From: Thermoplasmatota archaeon
GTDB lineage: Archaea > Thermoplasmatota > E2 > DHVEG-1
Assembly: GCA_018334795.1 (NCBI GenBank)
Contig: JAGXLH010000073.1
Coordinates: forward strand, 1-7,687
Direction of reading: 5' to 3'
Length of the DNA: 7,687 bases
How positions within the stretch are numbered: position 1 is the stretch's first letter; every line of letters begins with the position of its first letter. A model generated the notes under the pieces. It ran no database searches. It saw nothing but the letters and a program-made list of their open reading frames with translations, and had not been told where the DNA came from. A program made the position numbers and the translations under genes. This document shows positions 1-6,163 of the stretch, piece after piece.

Positions 1-2
1 AA

Positions 3-323
3 GAATTCTTACAAGGCATACTTGGTGTGATTCAATCAGGTAGTGAACTTGGGCCATATTTTAATCGTTGCGTTGAAAAATATATGGAGCAGGATTTAGT
101 AGAAAGGAAACGAAACTTAGAATCTCTCGCTGTTATGGCTGAAGCATTTGTGGTAACTGTGATTGCTTTTCCCTTATTTCTTGTCATCATTCTTTCAATT
201 ATGGGTATGACAAGCGGTGGAATCTCATTTGAATTTATGTTTATCTTAGCATTTTTAATTCTTCCAATGGCCTATGCTGGTTTTTATGTGATGATGAAAT
301 CGGGTATGGGTGAATCAATATGA
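3..323 (+). CDS. Type II/IV secretion F (TadC/FlaJ-like) membrane protein, C-terminal fragment
   Basis: Left-edge partial gene. The frame is open from base 3 and shows the last 106 residues; the true start lies upstream, and the GTG at 27 is only an internal Val codon. The visible part is the end of a T2SSF domain: an amphipathic helical stretch with an IQSGSELGPYF motif, then a basic, charged helix (EQDLVERKRN), then two membrane segments (about VMAEAFVVTVIAFPLFLVIILS and FMFILAFLILPMAYAGFYVM). It can be aligned by eye with the LEIGGNTASVFEAA...QAKRVEMQRKAEMS...IVIFISFFVFLAVILII region of the next gene, so the two are paralogues. In this family such proteins form the inner-membrane platform of archaeal type IV pili or the archaellum and partner a secretion ATPase, which would be expected upstream but is not visible. 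The stop codon overlaps the next start (ATGA), suggesting translational coupling. Confidence 0.88.
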   Translation, partial: EFLQGILGVIQSGSELGPYFNRCVEKYMEQDLVERKRNLESLAVMAEAFVVTVIAFPLFLVIILSIMGMTSGGISFEFMFILAFLILPMAYAGFYVMMKSGMGESI

Positions 324-1222
324 AAGAATTCTGGGAATCTCAAGCATATAATTTGAAAAAAGTATATGGTTCAGATCTTCCGATGCAAATCATCCTAGCA
401 GTTTCCTTAATAGTCACCGCAGTATTATTTGTCCTTGGCTTTTTTGCGTTTATCGGAAGTATCGATTTGTCTTTTCTTGGTCTTGCTGGTTTTGATTTAC
501 TTGTTTTTGCAGTGCTTTCTGCAATTGGTCCTATTGGTTTCTATAGCTATTTAAAAACCAAAAAGAAAACAGATATTCAAAATCAACTCCCCGATTTCTT
601 ACGGGAGATTAGTGGGTCCACTGCATCAGGCATGACCGTTTTTGATGCTATCACCTCTGCTGCTGAAGCTGATCATGGAAAACTAACACCGGAGATTAAA
701 CGGATGACAGCTCAGTTATCATGGGGTATCAGTGTTCATGATGCATTGAATAACTTTGCAAAACGAATCAATACTGATGCAGTGAAAAGAATGACTATTA
801 CCATTAATAAAGCACTTGAAATCGGTGGTAATACAGCATCTGTTTTTGAAGCTGCTGCTAAAGAAATTGATCAGGCAAAAAGAGTTGAAATGCAAAGAAA
901 AGCAGAAATGTCTATGTATAGTATTGTGATTTTCATTAGTTTTTTTGTCTTCCTCGCGGTTATTCTGATTATTGATAAAACGATTTTTACTGCTATCTTT
1001 GATTTACAGGATCAAATGGCAGGTCAATCCATCGGGAACATGCAAATAGCTCAAATTGATAGTGAATTGTTGAAATACACGTTTTTTTCATTTGTGTTAG
1101 TACAAAGTGTTGGTGGAGGGCTTTTAGGTGGTTTTATGATGGATGGAAAACTATCCTCTGGAGTAAGATTCGGTTTTATCTTAGTATTAGTTTCATTTTT
1201 CGTATTTAAGTTCATGTTTTAA
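320..1222 (+). CDS. Type II/IV secretion F (TadC/PilC-like) platform membrane protein
   Basis: A 300-residue protein of the T2SSF family. In order: a short cytoplasmic N-terminus, membrane segments at about 22-48 and 54-78, a cytoplasmic helical domain at about 85-198, and membrane segments at about 199-220, 252-273 and 281-299. The domain begins with the family signature LPDFLREISGSTASGMTVFDAI (residues 90-111); a second helical repeat is around LNNFAKRI...LEIGGNTASVFEAAAKEI. The known role of the family is the membrane platform that holds the assembly ATPase and passes pilin subunits into the growing filament. Haloarchaeal PilC fuses two F domains in one chain; here they are two genes overlapping by four bases. 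It could serve a pilus, an archaellum or a Tad-like system. The pilin-like gene downstream favours a pilus, but no ATPase or prepilin peptidase is in view. Transcription probably stops at the T-runs after its stop codon. Confidence 0.92.
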   Translation: MKEFWESQAYNLKKVYGSDLPMQIILAVSLIVTAVLFVLGFFAFIGSIDLSFLGLAGFDLLVFAVLSAIGPIGFYSYLKTKKKTDIQNQLPDFLREISGSTASGMTVFDAITSAAEADHGKLTPEIKRMTAQLSWGISVHDALNNFAKRINTDAVKRMTITINKALEIGGNTASVFEAAAKEIDQAKRVEMQRKAEMSMYSIVIFISFFVFLAVILIIDKTIFTAIFDLQDQMAGQSIGNMQIAQIDSELLKYTFFSFVLVQSVGGGLLGGFMMDGKLSSGVRFGFILVLVSFFVFKFMF

Positions 1223-1227
1223 TCCCA

Positions 1228-1247
1228 TTTTTAAATTTTTATTTTTT
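1228..1247 (+). terminator. Oligo-T terminator of the F-protein operon
   Basis: Three T-runs (5, 5 and 6 T at 1228-1232, 1236-1240 and 1242-1247) lie just after the stop codon of the second F protein and before a separate TATA box. Archaeal RNA polymerase terminates at such U-tracts without needing a hairpin. This separates the platform genes from the pilin/adhesin unit. Confidence 0.65.
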
Positions 1248-1271
1248 CATTTTGTAAAAATGACAGGAATC

Positions 1272-1280
1272 TTTTAAATA
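1272..1280 (+). promoter_or_regulatory. TATA box for the pilin/adhesin unit
   Basis: TTTTAAATA, preceded by a purine-rich BRE-like stretch (GACAGGAA). Placing its centre about 26 bases ahead of transcription puts the RNA start near 1302, giving a leader of about 17 bases to the ATG at 1319. A GTGAT match to the archaeal anti-Shine-Dalgarno sits at 1308-1312. This geometry favours the ATG at 1319 over the in-frame GTG at 1304 as the start codon. Confidence 0.6.
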
Positions 1281-1318
1281 ATCCAAGCACACCAATTACT
1301 ATTGTGTGTGATGGAGAG

Positions 1319-2686
1319 ATGAAAAAACGCACTAGAATGCAAAATAATAATGCTATTTCTGAAATAGTTGGAAGTGTGATTCTTCTTTTAATCGCAGTTC
1401 TTTCTTTTAGTGCAATTTATTTGTTTGTATTTCCTCTCCCAGGTTACGTTGCAGAATCTAATGTTGATATTCAAGGATCAGTGTCTGGAGAATTCCCCGA
1501 ATTAGTCCATGTCGGTGGAGAAACATTGCAAGAATATCAAATATTTATTAATGGAAATTTATATAAAAAATCTGAAAACTGGAATATGGGGAAAAAGGAA
1601 ACGTTATCGCTTTCATTTTCGGAAATGGACAAAACAATAGAAGTTACCGTGGTTTCTAAAACTGATGAAGGAGGATCTGAAATTGTTTTCGAAGGAGAAT
1701 TTGACAATCCATTTTATAACGAAAAGCCGTATCAGGGCACTCCGTTCATTTATTCTTCATTATTACAAAATACTAGTGGAGAAGATTTAATTTGCATAAA
1801 TGGAACATCAAATGATATTGATGGTGATGTTGTGACTTCAATTTATACGTGGTACTGTAATGATGAATCATTTGCAGATTTATATTTACCATTTAATACA
1901 AATTCTTCAGATTTTACAAAGGATTATATGAATTCAGAAAACAAGGTTGCAATATCAAATGCTACTTGGACAGATAATGGAAAAGTGGGCGGTTGCTATA
2001 GATTTAATACCTCCACTAATGGAATCACATGTCCATTGCCTTCCGCTCTCAATGATCTGCCAAATCATGATTTTTCGATAACCCTATGGATTAACAGTAC
2101 AGATATAAACTTAGATAATAATCGTGTTTTGGAAGCATATGGTGATGATCAAAATTATGTGCAAATCTTTCAATATGGCAGTAAAATTTATGCAAGTTTT
2201 TCTATGGATGGTAATGAGTATCTTTTGAGTTCAGGTACATTGAATAGTGGAGAATGGTATCACATCGGATTGAGATGGGATAGTTATTCCAATACTTCTT
2301 CTCTTTTTGTCAATGGTGATGAATGTGATCTTGCTACGTCTAATCCAGGATTTACCAGTGGCGACAAATCTGTATTATCAATCGGTCAAAAGACCGATGA
2401 AACCAACAAATGGACTGGATATATTGATGAGGTTTATTTCTACGATCATACGGTGTCTGAAAATCATATATATCAACAATATTTATGCAGTCGTAATGGA
2501 AATTCTGATGTTTCGGTAATCGTTTCAGAAGAAACATCAGTTAATGATATCTGGTCTTGCATTGTTATTCCAAACGATGGGCACCGTGATGGAGATGAGT
2601 ATGAAGCAAAATCTCTGAAAGAACTAATTGAGTTGGGATCTGCTACAAATCATTATATAAAAATTTTAGAAAAAATAAACGGATAA
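1319..2686 (+). CDS. Pilin-signal-anchored surface protein: Ig-like domain with inserted LamG lectin fold
   Basis: A 455-residue protein from the ATG at 1319; an in-frame GTG at 1304 would add five residues but falls at the predicted RNA start. Residues 1-44 are a class III signal of the archaeal pilin N-terminal type (DUF1628/PF07790): basic MKKRTRM, then A-ISEIVG before a hydrophobic helix, so a PibD-like peptidase would be expected to cut after Ala12. A beta-rich stretch follows at about 45-135. Residues about 142-184 (DLICINGTSNDIDGD, YTWYCND) and 402-430 (VSEETSVNDIWSC, IPNDGHRDGD) are the two halves of one Ig-like domain. Between them, about 185-388, lies a LamG/concanavalin-type domain (TKDY, ATWTDNGKVGGCYRF, FSITLWI, GEWYHIGLRWD, SLFVNGD, GYIDEVYFYDHTVS). 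Cys159 and Cys414 could form the Ig-like disulphide. About seven N-glycosylation sequons support an outside location. Likely a minor pilin or adhesin; the ligand is unknown. Confidence 0.88.
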   Translation: MKKRTRMQNNNAISEIVGSVILLLIAVLSFSAIYLFVFPLPGYVAESNVDIQGSVSGEFPELVHVGGETLQEYQIFINGNLYKKSENWNMGKKETLSLSFSEMDKTIEVTVVSKTDEGGSEIVFEGEFDNPFYNEKPYQGTPFIYSSLLQNTSGEDLICINGTSNDIDGDVVTSIYTWYCNDESFADLYLPFNTNSSDFTKDYMNSENKVAISNATWTDNGKVGGCYRFNTSTNGITCPLPSALNDLPNHDFSITLWINSTDINLDNNRVLEAYGDDQNYVQIFQYGSKIYASFSMDGNEYLLSSGTLNSGEWYHIGLRWDSYSNTSSLFVNGDECDLATSNPGFTSGDKSVLSIGQKTDETNKWTGYIDEVYFYDHTVSENHIYQQYLCSRNGNSDVSVIVSEETSVNDIWSCIVIPNDGHRDGDEYEAKSLKELIELGSATNHYIKILEKING

Positions 2687-2691
2687 GGTGG
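2687..2691 (+). promoter_or_regulatory. Ribosome binding site of the secreted adhesin gene
   Basis: GGTGG, four bases ahead of the ATG at 2696, begins right after the upstream stop codon. With no promoter-like sequence in the 9-base gap, it supports co-transcription of the pilin-like and secreted genes. Confidence 0.5.
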
Positions 2692-2695
2692 AAAA

Positions 2696-4612
2696 ATGAA
2701 TAAGAATAAAAAAAGGAGAATAAATGGTAAAATAAGTGCATTGATTACAGTAGTTACATTGATTATTATTATTTTACCTTCTAACCAACTTATAGCTGAT
2801 TCATCATTTAGTGACACATTATCTGAAGCTGTTTTATCTGATCCATCTTGTCTAGTAAGTTCATCATATAGTGATACTGACGAATATGGGAATAGACAGG
2901 CAGCCCTTTTATCAGGTCTTGGAACCATGAACGCAACAGATGGTGATTCGTTTGTATTATTAAGTACTGGTATTGCTGGATCCTATCCGGCTACAAGTGA
3001 TGCTGAGAATCCTGGAAGCGAGCGTGGATCATGGTTTAAAGGGGGTCAATATCCAAGAAATTCATGGTTTAATCAAATTTACGATCGATCTACTTTATCA
3101 ATGGATTTAATCGTTCCAGACGACATGAACTATCTGTATTATGATATGCAATTTTTTAGTACAGAATATCCTGAATACGTTGGAACATATTACAACGATA
3201 AATTCACAGTGACCGTAGATTCCCCATCAAAGGGACAAAGTTCGTATGTTACTGATGTAAATAATGGGCATTTTGTGTTAGATTCACATTTTCTTACGGG
3301 AACTGGTTTTGATATTTTCTCGCAGGAAGGAGATCCAGATCAGGTGGACATGGTAGATACTACTCCTAGAACTCCTGGTGCTGATGCTGGTGCAACCGCG
3401 TTACATACAGAAGGAGGTCATCCTGTGTCTCCAAACGAACAAGTTACAATTACATTTGAAATACAGGATGTCTATGATAATCAGTTTGATAGCACTGCAT
3501 TTATTGATAACATCATGTTTGCTAAATACGCAAGACCTGTTTTGGAAACAAGTAAAAAAGTAGAAGACATTACTGGGGGAGAAGTTGAAATTAATGATAC
3601 CTTAGAATACACTATTACCATTTCAAATACGGGTGTAATCGATCAACCAAACGATGCAAATACAAATGAACTTGAGGATTTCATTCCTGAAAACACTGAG
3701 TATATCCAAGATTCAGCGACCACAACCTCTGGTGAAATCTCATATAGTTCCAGTGAAGAAAAGATTATTTGGAACGGAGATATCCCTGCAGATACTAGTA
3801 TTGCTATAACATTTAAAGTTAAAATCACAGATCAACCAAGTAATAATGTCATTTCGAATCAAGCCGATGTTTACTGGGATAAAAATAATGATGGTGAAAA
3901 TGAAGAACTCTTGCAGACCAATTGGGCCAACATAAGTATCTATGGTACTTCTCCAGTTTCAGTGACTGAAACATTTGCTGATGATGATGTGGGTAACTCA
4001 GCTAATGAAACATATAATGGTAATGAATGGTTCACTACTTTAAAAGATGAAGGAGGTAGTTGTAACTTTGAAGTTTCCGACGCATTTGAATTCGATACAA
4101 ATAATTCATTTAAAACAAAAGTTCGAAAGGATAGTGATCCATTATATTGGTACTATTACCCAGAGAACCTCGGATCTTCAGATATCTCTGCTTGGGAAAT
4201 CTGGTTTTATTGCGGAAATGTGAGTAAAGAATCCAAAGATTCAGATTTAATACTTGAATTTCAAGATGATGCAACTGATATAATAGCAAAAATTTCTATC
4301 GAATATGATCATATTAGCAATAATCTCCTTGGTTGGGCTCCGAAACTAATGGTAGGAGTAGGCGAATACCAATTGAATAGCATTTACTCTGGTGGATATC
4401 TATTCAACGGATGGTATCATTTACGCATAGAACAAAACGAAACTGAGGGAACTGATTATATTCTTAGTCAAGCAAATCAGGATTCAACTAAGGTAACAAT
4501 AACCGATCAATCATTCGCTGGGCTTAATAGAATCTATTGGAGTTCCACAGACGATGCAATTATCTGTCCAATGTTTTTCTGGGATGATCACATCATTGAA
4601 TTAAGCAGTTAA
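2696..4612 (+). CDS. Secreted multidomain surface protein: choice-of-anchor-L-like, DUF11 and jelly-roll domains
   Basis: A 638-residue exported protein. Residues 1-34 are a Sec signal peptide (NKNKKRRINGK, then a hydrophobic core, possible cut after LIA). Residues about 38-278 resemble the choice-of-anchor L domain: LLSTGIAG near 88, FFSTEYPEYVGTYYNDKF at 153-170, and a closing STAFIDNIMFA at 266-276. Residues 281-410 are a DUF11-type repeat (DTLEYTITISNTG at 301-313, ENTEYI, IIWNGDIPA, ITFKVKI, NQADVYWD). From about 423 to the end is a concanavalin-like jelly-roll: TETFADDDVG opening, SAWEIWFYC, FNGWYHLRIEQN, FFWDD. There are about seven N-glycosylation sequons. No C-terminal membrane segment, PGF or LPXTG-type sorting signal is visible, so it is either released or held by a partner. 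The obvious candidate is the pilin-anchored protein 9 bases upstream. Probably an adhesin or surface-layer-associated protein; no catalytic residues are recognisable. Confidence 0.85.
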   Translation: MNKNKKRRINGKISALITVVTLIIIILPSNQLIADSSFSDTLSEAVLSDPSCLVSSSYSDTDEYGNRQAALLSGLGTMNATDGDSFVLLSTGIAGSYPATSDAENPGSERGSWFKGGQYPRNSWFNQIYDRSTLSMDLIVPDDMNYLYYDMQFFSTEYPEYVGTYYNDKFTVTVDSPSKGQSSYVTDVNNGHFVLDSHFLTGTGFDIFSQEGDPDQVDMVDTTPRTPGADAGATALHTEGGHPVSPNEQVTITFEIQDVYDNQFDSTAFIDNIMFAKYARPVLETSKKVEDITGGEVEINDTLEYTITISNTGVIDQPNDANTNELEDFIPENTEYIQDSATTTSGEISYSSSEEKIIWNGDIPADTSIAITFKVKITDQPSNNVISNQADVYWDKNNDGENEELLQTNWANISIYGTSPVSVTETFADDDVGNSANETYNGNEWFTTLKDEGGSCNFEVSDAFEFDTNNSFKTKVRKDSDPLYWYYYPENLGSSDISAWEIWFYCGNVSKESKDSDLILEFQDDATDIIAKISIEYDHISNNLLGWAPKLMVGVGEYQLNSIYSGGYLFNGWYHLRIEQNETEGTDYILSQANQDSTKVTITDQSFAGLNRIYWSSTDDAIICPMFFWDDHIIELSS

Positions 4613-4625
4613 TAACCTAGCATCA

Positions 4626-5345
4626 TCACGGTATAATTCTATTGGGGTTGAAAAAATCCCCATATTCTTCTTCTATTTCATCAACAATACCTTGATGACC
4701 ACCTGCTTCAGCTTGATACATAGCTTCAAATTGCATCAACGTCGCATTAAAATCTTCAAGTAATTCTGTAGTATTTTCTGCGTAGGATTCATTTAAGAGT
4801 TTTTCTGCAATTTCAGAAAGCATGCTACTTGCATTATACCGAAGCATAGACAAAGAATATCCTGATTTTGATAAATCAATGTATAAATTTAGAATTTCTA
4901 GATATGATGACACTGTAGTGTATTCTTTAGTTTCAAGAAAGTAATCTTGTGCAAGATCAAAGTTTTCACTCGCATTCCTGTAATTAGACATTGCCTGAGT
5001 GCAGTTGTCAATTATCTTTTGGTATTCCTTTTGTGGATACCAAATTCTTGCAGCATAATCAAAATGAAGATTACCATTCCCCCTAATTTCCCGGGAAACA
5101 TCTACTAGACTCATCGATCGAAGTAAATGATAAGTAAAGTTTTCACCTTCATTCTGTAATCTTTCAATTTCGGAATCTTTATTTGCAATTTCAGTTTCCA
5201 ATTGATCAATATCTTCAGACATTAATTCAATTTGATCCGTATTTATGGCATTTACACCAAAATAGGTCATACCAACACCCAATACCAGGATGATGATGAA
5301 TAATATAGCCATGTTTTTGTTAGTTTCAAACTCCATATTTACCAT
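4626..5345 (-). CDS. N-terminally anchored extracytoplasmic coiled-coil protein, unknown function
   Basis: A 239-residue protein I do not recognise. Residues 12-31 form one membrane segment (MAILFIIILVLGVGMTYFGV) after a short cytoplasmic tail. Residues about 36-66 are a coiled coil with heptad-like Ile/Leu spacing and many Glu (LMSEDIDQLETEIANKDSEI). The remainder (about 70-225) is almost entirely helical, with repeated Tyr, Leu and acidic residues, and ends in an acidic EEEYGDFFNPN tail. Seven N-X-S/T sequons (Asn 69, 114, 124, 171, 185, 191, 200) all fall after the membrane segment, which fits an outward-facing glycosylated protein. Met4 is an alternative start. A TATA box places the RNA start near 5350, giving a nearly leaderless message for Met1 or a short leader with GGGATGGT for Met4. 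Its stop is 13 bases from that of the converging adhesin gene. A surface-structure or sensor-like role is possible but not shown. Confidence 0.8.
   Translation of the reverse strand: MVNMEFETNKNMAILFIIILVLGVGMTYFGVNAINTDQIELMSEDIDQLETEIANKDSEIERLQNEGENFTYHLLRSMSLVDVSREIRGNGNLHFDYAARIWYPQKEYQKIIDNCTQAMSNYRNASENFDLAQDYFLETKEYTTVSSYLEILNLYIDLSKSGYSLSMLRYNASSMLSEIAEKLLNESYAENTTELLEDFNATLMQFEAMYQAEAGGHQGIVDEIEEEYGDFFNPNRIIP
4643..4662 (+). terminator. Possible hairpin terminator of the adhesin unit
   Basis: TGGGG (4643-4647) and CCCCA (4658-4662) form a 5-bp stem with a 10-base loop, followed by a T-rich tract, about 30 bases past the adhesin stop codon. It lies inside the 3' end of the converging gene, so the symmetry may be accidental coding sequence (residues around GDFFNP). 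Confidence 0.3.
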
Positions 5346-5372
5346 CCCATTTATGGTGTTATCAAGTTATAG

Positions 5373-5380
5373 TTTAAAAA
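5373..5380 (-). promoter_or_regulatory. TATA box for the coiled-coil membrane protein gene
   Basis: TTTTTAAA on the minus strand, centred about 31 bases ahead of the ATG at 5345. It predicts an RNA start close to 5350, so the message is leaderless or has a very short leader depending on whether Met1 or Met4 is used. Confidence 0.5.
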
Positions 5381-5422
5381 ATGTTGGCATGAAGTATCAT
5401 AATTAGTTCAATTCAAGGGAAA

Positions 5423-5430
5423 AATTTAAA
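5423..5430 (+). promoter_or_regulatory. TATA box for tRNA-Asp
   Basis: AATTTAAA with a purine-rich stretch ahead of it (CAAGGGAAA). Its centre lies about 42 bases before the mature tRNA end, which predicts an RNA start near 5452 and a 5' leader of about 17 bases to be removed by RNase P. Confidence 0.5.
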
Positions 5431-5468
5431 GAAGGAATGTTATTTACCCCTTTAGCAGTAAAATGATT

Positions 5469-5541
5469 GCCCTGGTAGTGTAGTGGCCTATCATCCTAGC
5501 CTGTCGAGCTAGGGACTCGGATTCAAATTCCGGCCGGGGCG
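5469..5541 (+). tRNA. trnD: tRNA-Asp (anticodon GUC)
   Basis: A complete 73-base cloverleaf. The acceptor stem GCCCTGG pairs with CCGGGGC (one T:G wobble) and carries discriminator G73, a known aspartate identity element. The D-arm has AGTGG in the loop; its stem gives G10:T25, T11:A24 and G12:C23, with a T13:T22 mismatch. The anticodon stem CTAGC/GCTAG is perfect, with loop CTGTCGA and anticodon GTC at 5503-5505. The variable loop is four bases. The T-arm is TCGGA/TCCGG around the loop TTCAAAT. The 3' CCA is not encoded, so it must be added enzymatically. No intron. Confidence 0.97.
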
Positions 5542-5545
5542 CTTC

Positions 5546-5558
5546 TTTTTTTGTTTTT
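5546..5558 (+). terminator. Oligo-T terminator after tRNA-Asp
   Basis: Runs of seven and five T separated by a single G begin five bases after the discriminator base, a typical U-tract stop for an archaeal tRNA transcript. Confidence 0.65.
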
Positions 5559-5666
5559 GTTAAAAAAATCGAGTTATTTGGTGGTAAAGTATATAAGAAA
5601 GTGGTTCTATGCCTCCTGAGAAATTAAAAAACAAGAGAATAAAAGGTAAAGAGTTTGAAAATACGA

Positions 5667-5674
5667 TTTTAAAT
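5667..5674 (+). promoter_or_regulatory. TATA box for the cold-shock protein gene
   Basis: TTTTAAAT, predicting an RNA start near 5697 and a leader of about 26 bases that holds GGAG at 5710-5713, nine bases before the ATG at 5723. A second TATA-like site (AGTATATAAG, 5588-5597) would give a leader of roughly 105 bases. Both could be used. Confidence 0.45.
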
Positions 5675-5722
5675 TTTTTATTTTTTGTTTTCTAAGAAGT
5701 AAAAAAACTGGAGAAAAACAGT

Positions 5723-5914
5723 ATGAATGGAAAAGTAAAATGGTACCATCCAAAGAAAGGATATGGTTTTATTACCGCAGAGGATGGAAAAGACGTCTTT
5801 GTGCATTACACCGCCATTCCAGATGGCATGTATCTTCATGAAGGCGATGAAGTAGAATTTGAAGTTGAAGAAGGAGAAAAAGGGTTAAAAGCTATTGACC
5901 TTAAAAAATTATAA
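5723..5914 (+). CDS. Cold-shock-domain RNA/DNA-binding protein (CspA family)
   Basis: A 63-residue single cold-shock domain, close to the usual 65-70 residues of the family. It starts with the typical MNGKVKWYHPKKGYGFI and contains RNP1 (KGYGFI, residues 12-17) and RNP2 (VFVHY, 25-29), then the acidic strand GDEVEFEVEEGEKGLKA. The known role of the family is binding single-stranded RNA or DNA and melting RNA structure, especially after a temperature drop or at growth transitions. The start is fixed by the domain N-terminus and by the GGAG nine bases upstream. It appears monocistronic, between its own promoter and a dense T-rich terminator region. Csp proteins are common in bacteria and patchy in archaea, so the family may have been acquired by transfer in this lineage; base composition here does not differ visibly from the neighbours. 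Confidence 0.96.
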   Translation: MNGKVKWYHPKKGYGFITAEDGKDVFVHYTAIPDGMYLHEGDEVEFEVEEGEKGLKAIDLKKL

Positions 5915-5969
5915 ATAATGTGTTTTCTCCTAAAAAAATACCGCATCATTCTTTTTCTTCCTAATTATG

Positions 5970-6019
5970 TTTTTTTCACTTTTTTTTATATTTTTCGTTT
6001 ATAATATTGTCACTTTTTT
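5970..6019 (+). terminator. Multiple oligo-T terminator region after the cold-shock gene
   Basis: Runs of 7, 8, 5 and 6 T lie at 5970-5976, 5980-5987, 5991-5995 and 6014-6019, with a weaker one at 5952-5956. This is more than a single U-tract and should isolate the gene from the downstream promoter. The 249 bases between the cold-shock gene and the next start hold this T-rich stretch plus the tandem TATA boxes; I see no gene in them. Confidence 0.6.
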
Positions 6020-6079
6020 AAGATTTTAATTATTTTGAACTACTTTTATAATCTTCTGGTATCCCAAATAGGAGGAAAA

Positions 6080-6089
6080 TATTTAAATA
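6080..6089 (+). promoter_or_regulatory. Upstream TATA box of the DUF6015-like gene
   Basis: TATTTAAATA preceded by GGAGGAAAA, which fits a purine-rich BRE. It predicts an RNA start near 6111 and a leader of about 53 bases. Confidence 0.5.
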
Positions 6090-6106
6090 GTAAGAAGAAC
6101 AAAAAA

Positions 6107-6116
6107 TATATATAAT
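6107..6116 (+). promoter_or_regulatory. Downstream TATA box of the DUF6015-like gene
   Basis: TATATATAAT, predicting an RNA start near 6137 and a leader of about 27 bases that contains GAGGGGG at 6147-6153, ten bases before the ATG at 6164. Two TATA boxes about 27 bases apart suggest alternative transcript starts, or that only one is used. Confidence 0.4.
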
Positions 6117-6163
6117 GTTTGTTATAAAATTGATGGGATCTGTAAAGAGGGGGCACTTCGTCT

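Noticed and set aside
1304..1318. In-frame GTG start for the pilin-like gene, adding five residues.
   Set aside because: It coincides with the predicted RNA start from the TATA box at 1272-1280, and the GTGAT ribosome site at 1308-1312 lies downstream of it and is well placed for the ATG at 1319.
2307..2537. Short frames on both strands inside the LamG coding region.
   Set aside because: They lie wholly within a well-supported gene and show no domain-like sequence or translation signals.
2653..2928. Minus-strand open frame of 91 codons with a hydrophobic C-terminal half.
   Set aside because: It is antisense to the signal peptide and start of the secreted adhesin; its hydrophobicity mirrors the AT-rich signal-peptide codons, and it has no promoter or ribosome site.
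3378..3828. Short frames on both strands inside the secreted adhesin gene.
   Set aside because: The adhesin frame carries clear domain signatures across this stretch, and the alternatives have none.
5469..5541. tRNA gene as an integration site for a mobile element.
   Set aside because: No repeat of the tRNA 3' end and no integrase or phage-like gene is visible in the window.
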